A stretch of DNA of 23,631 nucleotides from an uncultured Lachnospiraceae bacterium (lineage in GTDB: Bacteria > Bacillota > Clostridia > Lachnospirales > Lachnospiraceae). Positions 6,126 to 13,550 of this stretch are shown here, in pieces (the first letter of the stretch is position 1; each line of letters begins with the position of its first letter). The stretch covers positions 1 to 23,631 of the forward strand of contig CAJTWA010000058.1 of assembly GCA_910580195.1 (NCBI GenBank), given 5' to 3'. The notes under the pieces were generated by a model that worked only from the letters and a program-made list of their open reading frames with translations, had not been told where the DNA came from and did not search any database. A program made the translations under genes and the position numbers.

Positions 6126-7760
6126 ATGGCAGGGAATATTTATAGGATGGATGGGCAGTATGAGGATTACCTTAAGGATGAATCGAAATACAGCGGGTAT
6201 GCAGACAGCATATCATTTCCAGAATCCAAGGAAGAGATAGCTGGGATCTTAAAGGAGCTGTCACAGGCAAATATCCCAGTAACCATACAAGGGGGGAAAA
6301 CAGGGATTGTTGGCGGTGCCGTCCCACAAGGCGGGCATGCCATGAACCTTTCCCGTATGGGGAAAGTGCTGGAGGCTTGGATGGAGGAAGATGGGACTGG
6401 GCGCATCCGGGTCCAGCCGGGAATTACCTTGGCGGACCTTAGGAAAGAGCTGAACCAGCTGTTCCGGGAAAACCCGCAGTTTTGGCCGGTAGACCCTACG
6501 GAATCCTCTGCAACTGCCGGGGGGATTGCCGCGTCTGGGGCACAGGGGCTTTGCCGTGTGCTGTATGGCAGGAGCAGCCATTATTTTGAGTCTGTAGATA
6601 TCATGGACTATGAAGGGCAGGTACGGACCCTGCACTGTGGGGAACAGGAAGTGTTGGGCACAAAATGGGAAGATGGCTTAGGGTTAGCCCTTGGCATGGA
6701 AGGGATTACAGGGATTATCACGGAACTGACGTTAAAGCTCCTGCCAAAGCCGCAGGCAGTTTGGGGAATCGCATTTTTCTTTGAAGAAGATGCGCAGGCA
6801 GCAGGGTTTGTAGATGGGATAAAAGAGGATTTTTTGAACTGGAAGGCAGCGCCGGCGCAAGAAACGGGAAATTATGCCCAAATGGGGAGTGCTGGCGGAC
6901 TAGGAGCCAGTATTTGGGAAAATGGAACGGATAGCCATGCATCGTTCCATGCGCCTGACGGTGAACTAGGAGCCAGTATTTGGGAAAATGGAGCGGATAG
7001 CCATGCATCGTTCCATGCGCCTGACGGTGAACTAGGAGCTAGTATTTGGGGGAATGGAAAGGCGTCCATAGCGGCCGTTGAGTATATTGGCCGGGAAAGC
7101 CTTGCCATGCTTGAGGATGGGAAAGAGCTTATTTCAAAATTAAAGGAATTCCCAGATATCAGGCCAGAGATTGCAGCCATGGTATATCTGGAAATCCATG
7201 GGGAGGAGGAAAGTATCGAGGAGCTTGCAGAACGCCTGATGGAATCCGCAATGGAACACGGGAGCGACCCAGACGGGGCATGGGCCGTATCGGGGGAAGC
7301 AGAGGTGGAAAAACTCCATACATTCCGCCATGCAGCGGCTGAGCTTACCAACCTGTTTGTGGAAAAAAGGCATCAGGAGGATGGGAGGATTACAAAGCTA
7401 GGCGCGGACATGATGGCCGGGGGAGGGCTTTTGCAGGCTTTGGAAGGATTCCGCCAGGAATTGGCAGAAGCTGGGCTGAAAGGCTGTATTTTCGGGCATG
7501 CGCTGGAAAACCACCTCCATGTGAATATCCTTCCAGAATCCTATGAAGAATATAGGAAAGGGATTGCATTGATGCGCAGATGGGCGGCAAAGATAAAGGA
7601 AAACCATGGAATCTTAGTAGGGGAGCATGGGGTTGGGAAATTGAAACGGGAAATCTTAGGCAGCCTTCTGCCGGAAGAATACCTTGAAAAATGCAGGAAA
7701 GCAAAAAATAAGATGGACTGCGCCGGTATGTTTAACCAAGGGAATATATTGGCAAAATAA
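6126..7760 (+). CDS. FAD-linked oxidase, GlcD/D-lactate-dehydrogenase type, with internal repeats
   Basis: 544 residues, somewhat long for the family (about 460-480). The FAD_binding_4 domain (about 30-215) contains IQGGKTGIVGGAVPQGG, VQPGITLADL, PTESSATAGGIAASGAQG and GMEGITGIITELTL. The FAD-oxidase C-terminal domain has FGHALENHLHVNILPE and HGVGKLKREILG near the end. It should oxidise a 2-hydroxy acid or similar and may pass electrons to the neighbouring ETF, as in lactate dehydrogenase-Etf complexes of acetogens; this is an analogy. Residues 259-311 are a 22-residue tandem repeat that interrupts the link between the domains. A 49-bp copy of its 3' end follows the gene. I know of no counterpart in the E. 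coli ygc set. Confidence 0.85.
   Translation: MAGNIYRMDGQYEDYLKDESKYSGYADSISFPESKEEIAGILKELSQANIPVTIQGGKTGIVGGAVPQGGHAMNLSRMGKVLEAWMEEDGTGRIRVQPGITLADLRKELNQLFRENPQFWPVDPTESSATAGGIAASGAQGLCRVLYGRSSHYFESVDIMDYEGQVRTLHCGEQEVLGTKWEDGLGLALGMEGITGIITELTLKLLPKPQAVWGIAFFFEEDAQAAGFVDGIKEDFLNWKAAPAQETGNYAQMGSAGGLGASIWENGTDSHASFHAPDGELGASIWENGADSHASFHAPDGELGASIWGNGKASIAAVEYIGRESLAMLEDGKELISKLKEFPDIRPEIAAMVYLEIHGEEESIEELAERLMESAMEHGSDPDGAWAVSGEAEVEKLHTFRHAAAELTNLFVEKRHQEDGRITKLGADMMAGGGLLQALEGFRQELAEAGLKGCIFGHALENHLHVNILPESYEEYRKGIALMRRWAAKIKENHGILVGEHGVGKLKREILGSLLPEEYLEKCRKAKNKMDCAGMFNQGNILAK
6900..7057 (+). repeat. 66-bp (22-codon) tandem repeat inside the FAD oxidase
   Basis: Two full units (6900-6965, 6966-7031) and a partial third (7032-7057) encode LGASIWENG.DSHASFHAPDGE twice, then LGASIWGNG. 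The full units are nearly identical, which indicates recent duplication. The period keeps the reading frame. The stretch is Gly/Ser/His-rich and unlike the surrounding enzyme, so it is probably a tolerated surface loop. Confidence 0.95.
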
Positions 7761-7808
7761 GATGGACTGCGCCGGCATGTTTAACCAAGGGAATATATTG
7801 GCAAAGTA
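7711..7808 (+). repeat. 49-bp tandem duplication of the FAD-oxidase 3' end
   Basis: 7711-7759 and 7760-7808 match at 47 of 49 positions. The first copy encodes the last 16 residues of the oxidase and the second lies just after its stop codon (7758-7760) in another frame. The second copy is therefore a non-coding echo of the gene end, and the duplication must be recent. Confidence 0.95.
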
Positions 7809-7825
7809 GAATCAAAAGAAAGGGG

Positions 7826-8365
7826 ATGGGAAAGCTGAAGCTTAATTATCGTCTTACAAGGGAAGAGATTGAGGAATCCTTGCTTTGCATTGACTGGAAG
7901 AGGGAGGGGAGGATGAAGCAGGCGAACCTTATTATTTTGACTGTATTAGGGGTACTGGTATTGGGCGCTTTTATCAGGGAGCCGGGGCAGTTTTTCCTGT
8001 TCCTCATGCTTTTTGCCATTATAGGGCTGCTCTTTTATTTGCAGTACGGGCCCCAGAGGAAGAGAAAGAAACAGGCGGAAAAGATAGTAAAAACAGGCGG
8101 GAATTTCCAAATTTTCCTAGATAGGCAGCACATGGGGGCTATTTGGGGTCAACAGAAAGAGGGCAGGAAAAGGGAAAAGGGAATCAGGAAAGGCAGCCGG
8201 TTAAAGCTGTATATTTCAGAAAATATGTATACATTCAAGGCAGGCAGGGAGATTTATGCCATACCAAAGCGGATATTGAGCGGGGAGCAGAAAGGGACAT
8301 TGGCAGAGCTTGCAAAAAATTGCCAAGCAGACGTAGTGAATATCAGAATTTGCCATAATACGTAA
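7826..8365 (+). CDS. Small membrane protein, YcxB-like
   Basis: 179 residues. A short N-terminal LNYRLTREEIEESL segment is followed by two hydrophobic stretches (about 31-48 and 55-74), then a basic segment (QRKRKKQAEK) and a C-terminal beta-rich part (LKLYISENMYTFKAGREIYAIPKRIL). This order is typical of YcxB-like proteins, which have two membrane helices and a PH-like C-terminal domain and no known function. The ribosome binding site is poor: AAAGGGG abuts the ATG at 7826. An internal ATG at 7912 is possible but would remove the conserved N-terminal part. Its place between an oxidase and a transporter is unexplained. Confidence 0.6.
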   Translation: MGKLKLNYRLTREEIEESLLCIDWKREGRMKQANLIILTVLGVLVLGAFIREPGQFFLFLMLFAIIGLLFYLQYGPQRKRKKQAEKIVKTGGNFQIFLDRQHMGAIWGQQKEGRKREKGIRKGSRLKLYISENMYTFKAGREIYAIPKRILSGEQKGTLAELAKNCQADVVNIRICHNT

Positions 8366-8550
8366 CAGCACCAGCCTTTAGGGAATGTGTTCTGGATGGG
8401 TGAGGGGAAAAGGAAGAGGCTTTCAGGCTGGGAAGCAGCCGGGGGGTTGCATGGAACAAGGGAATGGCGTAAGGCCTTATGGCAAGGCAGTTTGCCGGGA
8501 AGGAGGGAGTGGATGGGAAAAACTTGGGCAGCACAGAAACGAGATGGTTA

Positions 8551-8568
8551 GCCGCCGGGACGGGCGGC
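8551..8568 (+). other. GC-rich hairpin before the BCCT start
   Basis: GCCGCC (8551-8556) and GGCGGC (8563-8568) form a six-pair GC stem with a GGGACG loop, six bases before the GGAG that serves the start at 8584. It might limit translation of the transporter or stabilise the downstream mRNA; no further evidence is visible. Confidence 0.4.
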
Positions 8569-8583
8569 AGAATGGAGCTTACT

Positions 8584-10176
8584 ATGGAAGAAAAGACAGT
8601 AAAATTGACATTGCGCAAGGGCGTGTTTTTTCCGCCATGGCTATTGCTGGTGGCAATGGTAATTGTCAGCCTGACAAACGGCGATGCATTTTTGGGCGGG
8701 CTAAATGCTGTGACAGGCTGGATTTTAGATAATTTTGCATGGGCGTTCAACCTGACTACGCTGGCATGTGTTGGGACGGTAATTTTTATTTATTTTTCAC
8801 CCCTTGGGAAAGTGAGGATTGGCGGGAGCAAGGCAAAGCCCATGATGGGATACCTGAACCTCGTGTGGATTACCCTCTGTACTACCATTGCGGCAGGGAT
8901 TTTGTTTTGGGCCTGTGCGGAGCCCATGTACCATCTTTATGCCCCTGCGGCGGCGGAGGGCGTGGAGGCTGGTTCTGCCGAAGCAGCAGTATTTGCCATG
9001 AAAACCATGTTTTTGGAATGGACCTGGTCGCCATATGCGATTTATACCGTGGCTACCTTGATATTTGCCTTTGTATTTTATAACATGGGACAGCCCTACT
9101 CCATGGGGTCGGCGTTAGTCCCGGTATTTGGGGAGAAGGTAAAGAAATACAATGGCGTGGTGGATGTGGTCTGCTTATTTGCCCTGTCGGCAGGGGTGGC
9201 AGCCGCCCTTGGGACGGGCGCCATGAACATAGCAGGAGGCGTGGAAAAGGTATTTGGGATTAAGAGCGGGCCGGTTTCTTGGGGCGTGATTATTGCCGTA
9301 ATTGCGGTGGCATTTATCCTTTCTAGCATTTCCGGCGTGATGAATGGGATCCGCATCCTGTCTTCGGTCAATGCAAAGGTGTATATGGTATTGCTGGGGT
9401 TTTTGTTCCTGTTAGGGCCGACGTCATTTATGCTGAATGTTACGGTGGAATCTTGGGGCGCTTATTTGCAGGATTTTTTCCGTATGAGCCTGATGACGGG
9501 GGATATTTTCCAAGATGGCTGGGCGAAAAGCTGGCCGAATTTCTACTGGTGCAACTGGCTGGCGTGGACGCCGATTACGGCCGTTTTCCTTGGGAAAATC
9601 TTAAAAGGGTATACCATCCGGGATGCCATCAAATGCAATTTTGTCATTCCTGCGGTATTCAGCACGGTCTGGATGGGGCTGTTTTCCACGGCTACCATTT
9701 ATTATGAGTTCCAAGGGGCAGGGTTTTATGGTATTATGGCAGAAAGCGGGGCGGAGGCTATCGTATATTCGGTGTTTGAGCAGCTTCCCCTTTCCATGGT
9801 TGTCATCCCATTTTACCTGTTTATCGTATTCATTTCCTTTGTGACGGCCACAGATTCGAATACAAATGCCATGGCTGGGCTATGTACCAGCGGGGTAACG
9901 CAGGACAGCCAGGAATCCCCGGCATGGCTGAAGGCAGTCTGGGGCATAACTTTGGCGCTGGCTACTTGGGTATTGATTAGTTTTGCCGGGATTGACGGGA
10001 TTAAGGCTGCTTCGAACCTCGGCGGGTTCCCGAATATGTTTTTGATGGCTGCCATGATTGTTGGGCTGTTGAAAATCAGTTTCCATCCCAAGGACTATGA
10101 CATACATAAGGAAGATTATGACAGCGCAGGCAGGCCGGTGGAAAGCCCGCGGCTGCCCGTGGGACAGGAGGAGTGA
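8584..10176 (+). CDS. BCCT-family transporter
   Basis: 530 residues with about 12 membrane segments. The central tryptophan-rich signature FYWCNWLAWTPITAVFLGKILKGYTIRD (residues 320 onward) and FVTATDSNTNAMAGL are the family-defining regions of betaine/carnitine/choline carriers. The aromatic box is altered compared with BetP or CaiT (WCNWLAW instead of WAWWISW), so the substrate may differ. Known members carry quaternary ammonium or sulfonium zwitterions. I choose 8584 because GGAG lies six bases upstream; in-frame ATGs at 8479 and 8572 lack a good site. The C-terminal tail after residue 500 is polar. It is followed with no gap by the antiterminator gene. I know of no counterpart in the E. 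coli ygc set. Confidence 0.85.
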   Translation: MEEKTVKLTLRKGVFFPPWLLLVAMVIVSLTNGDAFLGGLNAVTGWILDNFAWAFNLTTLACVGTVIFIYFSPLGKVRIGGSKAKPMMGYLNLVWITLCTTIAAGILFWACAEPMYHLYAPAAAEGVEAGSAEAAVFAMKTMFLEWTWSPYAIYTVATLIFAFVFYNMGQPYSMGSALVPVFGEKVKKYNGVVDVVCLFALSAGVAAALGTGAMNIAGGVEKVFGIKSGPVSWGVIIAVIAVAFILSSISGVMNGIRILSSVNAKVYMVLLGFLFLLGPTSFMLNVTVESWGAYLQDFFRMSLMTGDIFQDGWAKSWPNFYWCNWLAWTPITAVFLGKILKGYTIRDAIKCNFVIPAVFSTVWMGLFSTATIYYEFQGAGFYGIMAESGAEAIVYSVFEQLPLSMVVIPFYLFIVFISFVTATDSNTNAMAGLCTSGVTQDSQESPAWLKAVWGITLALATWVLISFAGIDGIKAASNLGGFPNMFLMAAMIVGLLKISFHPKDYDIHKEDYDSAGRPVESPRLPVGQEE

Positions 10177-10755
10177 ATGGCACCTTTGACAAAAGAATTT
10201 TTTCTGGAATCCACAGAAAACTGCCCGGTTATCCCGGAAATTAAAAACGATGAATGGCTGGACGCCTTAAGGGAGTCCGACAGTGACATTGCATATGTGC
10301 TGTATGGGGATATCTGTACGATTGCTGACATTGTGGAAAAGGTCCGGGAGGCAGGGAAACGGGCAATTGTCCACATTGATTTGGTGGTGGGCCTTTCCGC
10401 AAAGGAAATCAGCGTGGATTTTATCCAGAAATATACGAAAGCAGAGGGGATTATCAGCATGAAGCCTGCCTTGATTAAGCGGGCAAATGAGCTTGGCATT
10501 TTTACGGTCCAGCGGTTTTACATGATGGACGGGTTTACCTATGCAAATATTGCGAAGCATGTGAGGAACTGCGACCCGGATGTGGTGGAATTTTTGCCTG
10601 CGGGGCTGTATAAGGTGATGCAGTACCTTGCGGCTACCATTGAAAAGCCGATTGTTGCCAGCGGGCTGACGCAGGATAAGGAGGACATTATCGGGGCGTT
10701 AAAGGCAGGGGCTGTGGCGGTTGCCACTACGAACCGGGGGCTGTGGGACTGCTGA
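10177..10755 (+). CDS. ygcP: GlpP-family transcription antiterminator, YgcP-like
   Basis: 192 residues, about the full length of the GlpP family. Conserved blocks are visible: IAYVLYGDICTI (38-49), AIVHIDLVVGLS (63-74), GIISMKPALIKRANELG (91-107), FTVQRFYMMD (109-118), VVEFLPAGL (136-144), IVASGLTQDKEDI (159-171) and GAVAVATTNRGLW near the C-terminus. GlpP of Bacillus binds glycerol-3-phosphate and a leader RNA to stop premature termination of glp genes. The gene set makes E. coli YgcP the better comparison. It starts directly after the BCCT stop, with AGGAGG six to seven bases upstream. As last gene of an operon that itself begins with an attenuator, it would reinforce its own expression. 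Three candidate targets lie at 2176-2231, 2378-2457 and 11036-11103. Its ligand is probably a phosphorylated polyol made by the kinase at 11957; this is inferred. Confidence 0.88.
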   Translation: MAPLTKEFFLESTENCPVIPEIKNDEWLDALRESDSDIAYVLYGDICTIADIVEKVREAGKRAIVHIDLVVGLSAKEISVDFIQKYTKAEGIISMKPALIKRANELGIFTVQRFYMMDGFTYANIAKHVRNCDPDVVEFLPAGLYKVMQYLAATIEKPIVASGLTQDKEDIIGALKAGAVAVATTNRGLWDC

Positions 10756-10866
10756 ACGCTTAAGGAGGGTGTTACAGTAGTTGCTGCCAATGGAGGGCTG
10801 TAGGGCTGCTGGAGGCTGAAAGTGAAGTTGCGGCAGTTACTGCCAACGGAAGGCTGTGTGCGGCAG
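10720..10866 (+). repeat. Degenerate three-copy repeat of the ygcP 3' end
   Basis: Three related segments start with GTTGCC, GTTGCTGCC and GTTACTGCC at 10720, 10780 and 10836 (spacings 60 and 56). Each continues into a GGGCTGT..CTGCTG-like part. The first is the coding end of the GlpP-family gene; the other two lie beyond its stop. Divergence is greater than in the 49-bp duplication, so this array is older. Confidence 0.7.
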
Positions 10867-11000
10867 GTATTTCTGTTGGCGGGAATTGCAGTTTATTGGG
10901 ATGCCCATATTTTCTGATTATGGCCCAATAAAGATTGTATTTCTGAATGATTGTGCAATATACACAAAAATTTTTGGATTTTTTTGCAATTTTCACGATA
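10867..11000. other. AT-rich intergenic stretch before the ygcW-like promoter
   Basis: Between the ygcP 3' repeats and the next promoter there is only AT-rich DNA with T-runs (around 10965-10990). No convincing hairpin terminator for the upstream operon is visible, so some read-through into the next operon is possible. Confidence 0.4.
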
Positions 11001-11029
11001 TTGACAATTCTATTTTACAGGCTTATAAT
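11001..11029 (+). promoter_or_regulatory. Consensus promoter of the ygcW-ygcE-like operon
   Basis: TTGACA (11001-11006), a 17-bp spacer and TATAAT (11024-11029) form a perfect sigma-A consensus. AGTTAC begins at 11036, six bases after the -10, as at the other two promoters of the locus. So strong a promoter fits control that is mainly by termination. Confidence 0.9.
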
Positions 11030-11035
11030 GTGCGT

Positions 11036-11103
11036 AGTTACTAAAAGAGCAGAAGAGAGAGTAACTTTTACCTATTTGAGTGGGTAGAAGTTGCTCTTTT
11101 TTT
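11036..11103 (+). promoter_or_regulatory. Attenuator leader of the ygcW-ygcE-like operon (putative GlpP/YgcP target)
   Basis: The layout is AGTTAC (11036-11041), AAAAGAGCAGAAGAGAG, GTAAC (11061-11065), then a terminator with stem 11058-11072 against 11083-11097 (15 pairs, two of them G-U) and a TTTTTTTA tail to about 11103. AGTTACT can pair with AGTAACT, which contains the terminator 5' arm GTAAC. The span from AGTTAC to GTAAC is 30 nt. It lies about 50 nt before the SDR start. Confidence 0.85.
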
Positions 11104-11154
11104 ATCTTCTTTTCTAGCGGGACATATTATAGTTGAAGGATGGAGGTAAACAAA

Positions 11155-11943
11155 ATGGTAAGCATCAATGATTTTTCTATGGATTTCTTTTCACTGAAGG
11201 GCAAGAAGGCAATTGTTACAGGAGGGAACAGCGGCCTTGGGCAGGCATTTGCGCTGGCTTTGGCAAAGGCGGGGGCAGATATTTTTGCATTTGCTTATGT
11301 GGATGACGATGGGACAACCCAGAAGCTGATTGAGGGCTGCGGGGTACAGTATACTTTTATGCAGGGGGATTTGACGGAAGACGGGATGTGCGGCAAGATT
11401 GCAGAAAAATGCGTGGAAACTTATGGGCAGGTGGACATCCTTGTAAACTGCGCCGGCATCTGCAATATTGCGGACGTGCTGGATTTCGGCAGGGAGCAGT
11501 GGGATCCCATGATTGCCATTAACCTGACGGGGGCGTTCGATTTAAGCCATGCAGTTGCAAAATATATGATTCCGCAAAAAAGCGGCAAGATTATCAACAT
11601 CTGTTCCCTGTTTTCCTTCTTGGGCGGCCTTGGCTCCCCGGCGTACGCTGCCATGAAGGCAGGGCTTATGGGCCTGACAAAAGCATATGCAGACGAATTA
11701 GGGAAATATGGCATCTGCGTCAACGGCATTGCGCCGGGCTATTTCCAGACTGCAATGACAGCAGGGACAGGCAGCGGAAATGAGGAAGACCCCAAATACA
11801 TTGCCATCAAGAACCATATCCCGGCAGACCGCTGGGGCGACAGGCAGGACTTAATGGGGGCAACGGTGTTCCTTGCAAGCCATGCTTCGGACTATGTAAA
11901 CGGCACGCTGCTGGTAGTGGACGGCGGATATCTGGTAAGGTAG
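11155..11943 (+). CDS. ygcW: Short-chain dehydrogenase/reductase, YgcW-like
   Basis: 262 residues, nearly the same length as E. coli YgcW. It has the classical SDR layout: TGGNSGLG (22-29) for NAD(P) binding, NCAG (98-101), catalytic Ser151, Tyr164 and Lys168 (YAAMK), and a C-terminal DYVNGTLLVVDGGYLV. It should interconvert a polyol or hydroxy acid and the matching carbonyl. I choose 11155 because GGAGGT lies seven bases upstream; an ATG at 11140 would leave that site inside the gene. It is the first gene after the attenuator and is followed 13 bases later by the kinase. Confidence 0.88.
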   Translation: MVSINDFSMDFFSLKGKKAIVTGGNSGLGQAFALALAKAGADIFAFAYVDDDGTTQKLIEGCGVQYTFMQGDLTEDGMCGKIAEKCVETYGQVDILVNCAGICNIADVLDFGREQWDPMIAINLTGAFDLSHAVAKYMIPQKSGKIINICSLFSFLGGLGSPAYAAMKAGLMGLTKAYADELGKYGICVNGIAPGYFQTAMTAGTGSGNEEDPKYIAIKNHIPADRWGDRQDLMGATVFLASHASDYVNGTLLVVDGGYLVR

Positions 11944-11956
11944 GAAGGGTACAGGC

Positions 11957-13387
11957 ATGGGTGAAAAATATATTATTGGCATTGATGAAGGCTCACAGAG
12001 CGCTAAAATTACAATTTTTGACACAAAAGGGAACATTGTCTGTGAGGACAAAGAGCCCCTCCGGCCTTACAGCCTGCCCAAGCCGGGCTACGTGGAGCAT
12101 CCGGAAGACGACTGGTGGGACGCGATCTGCGCGGCAAGCAAGAAATGTATGGGGAAATTTCAGGGAAATACGGCGGACATTGTTGGGATTGGCCTTTGCA
12201 CCATCCGCTGCTGCCGGGCTTACTTAAAGGAGGATGGCTCATTGGCACAGCCTGCTTTAAGCTGGATGGATATTAGGGTGTCGCAGCCTTATGTCCATGA
12301 AAACCCGGACGTCCGGTGGATTTGCGCTTCGTCTGGGTATATTACCAACCGGCTGACAGGCGAATTCAAGGATACCATTGCAAATTATGAATATGGCTGG
12401 CCGGTGGATGTGGACAGCTGGAAGTGGTCAGACGACCCGGAAAGCTACAAAGCTACCGGGATGCCCCGGAAAATGCTCTTTGAACTGGTAATGCCGGGGG
12501 ATATCCTTGGGCATGTGACAAAAGAGGCGGCTTTGCGCACAGGCCTCCCAGAAGGCGTCCCAGTGGTAGCGACTTCCAATGACAAGGCAGTGGAGGGGCT
12601 TGGCACAGGCTGCATGGGGGATACCACGGCATGCCTTTCCCTTGGGACGTACACCACGGCCATGATGGAAGGGAAAGAAAACCTGCAGGGGACTTCGTAT
12701 GCATGGCCGAAATTCTCCTGCGTGTCCCACAAATACCTGTATGACAGCAACGGCATCCGGCGGGGCATGTGGACCATTAGCTGGTTCCGGGAAGTCCTTG
12801 GGGAAAGCTATGTGAAAATGGCAAAGGAACGCGGCATGTCTGCAGAGGAGCTCTTAAGCCAAGAAGCTGAAGAAGTCCCGGTGGGGAGCGACGGGCTGAT
12901 GACAGTCCTAGACTGGCTGGCTCCGGTGGATGCCCGGTATAAGAAAGGCATCATGATTGGTTTTGACGGAAGGCATACCAGAGGCCATATTTACCGTTCC
13001 CTGCTAGAAGCAGTTGCCATGACGATGAAAAAGCATGTGGACGACATGCAAAAGGAAGTTGGCGTAACCCTTGAAAAAATGATAGTGACTGGGGGCGGTT
13101 CCAACAGTGATTTGTTCATGCAGATACTGGCGGATGTGTTCCAGATGCCCACGGTGCGGAATGAAGTAAACGGGGCGGCTGGCCTTGGATCAGCCATCTG
13201 TGCAGCAGTTGCGGCAGGGATTTATGCAGGTTTTGACGAGGCAGTTGCAGGCATGGTCCGTATCAAAGATACCTTTACCCCGGACCCAGAGAACATAAGG
13301 CTGTACCAGAAGATGCTGCCTATTTATCTTGGGATTACAGAGCATACGGATGAGGTGCTTAAGAAAACTTATGAAATTTTCGAATAA
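11957..13387 (+). CDS. ygcE: FGGY-family carbohydrate kinase, YgcE-like
   Basis: 476 residues. The N-terminal FGGY domain has IGIDEGSQSAKITIFD (7-22), equivalent to the phosphate-binding GIDxGTTS of glycerol and xylulose kinases, and SWMDIR with the likely catalytic Asp. The C-terminal domain has TACLSLGTYTTA and VTGGGSNSDLFMQILADVF, NGAAGLGSA. The stretch between SWMDIR and GYITNRLTGEF is shorter than in typical xylulokinases, which may mark a subfamily. AGGAAGGG precedes the ATG. The enzyme probably phosphorylates a polyol or sugar acid, and its product would be the obvious ligand for the GlpP-family protein. Substrate unknown. Confidence 0.87.
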   Translation: MGEKYIIGIDEGSQSAKITIFDTKGNIVCEDKEPLRPYSLPKPGYVEHPEDDWWDAICAASKKCMGKFQGNTADIVGIGLCTIRCCRAYLKEDGSLAQPALSWMDIRVSQPYVHENPDVRWICASSGYITNRLTGEFKDTIANYEYGWPVDVDSWKWSDDPESYKATGMPRKMLFELVMPGDILGHVTKEAALRTGLPEGVPVVATSNDKAVEGLGTGCMGDTTACLSLGTYTTAMMEGKENLQGTSYAWPKFSCVSHKYLYDSNGIRRGMWTISWFREVLGESYVKMAKERGMSAEELLSQEAEEVPVGSDGLMTVLDWLAPVDARYKKGIMIGFDGRHTRGHIYRSLLEAVAMTMKKHVDDMQKEVGVTLEKMIVTGGGSNSDLFMQILADVFQMPTVRNEVNGAAGLGSAICAAVAAGIYAGFDEAVAGMVRIKDTFTPDPENIRLYQKMLPIYLGITEHTDEVLKKTYEIFE

Positions 13388-13397
13388 GTAAAAAATA

Positions 13398-13445
13398 GAA
13401 ATCCCTGCGGAGAGCTTGGAAAAATAAGCTTTCTGCGGGGATTTC
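13398..13445. terminator. Long hairpin after the kinase gene
   Basis: A 20-pair stem (13398-13417 with 13426-13445, a few G-U pairs) lies ten bases after the kinase stop. On the plus strand the tail is only TTTCCTGCC, but on the minus strand it is TATTTTTTAC, so it is a better terminator in reverse. It probably stabilises or ends the ygcW-ygcE-like transcript. Confidence 0.6.
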
Positions 13446-13550
13446 CTGCCAATACTGCATATGAAAGGAAGAAAAAGTAGAAAGAGGGCAAGTAAAAAAT
13501 GCACAAGGCAGATGCTTTGGCATTAAGAGTTGTAGAAAGGGGCGGGTGGA

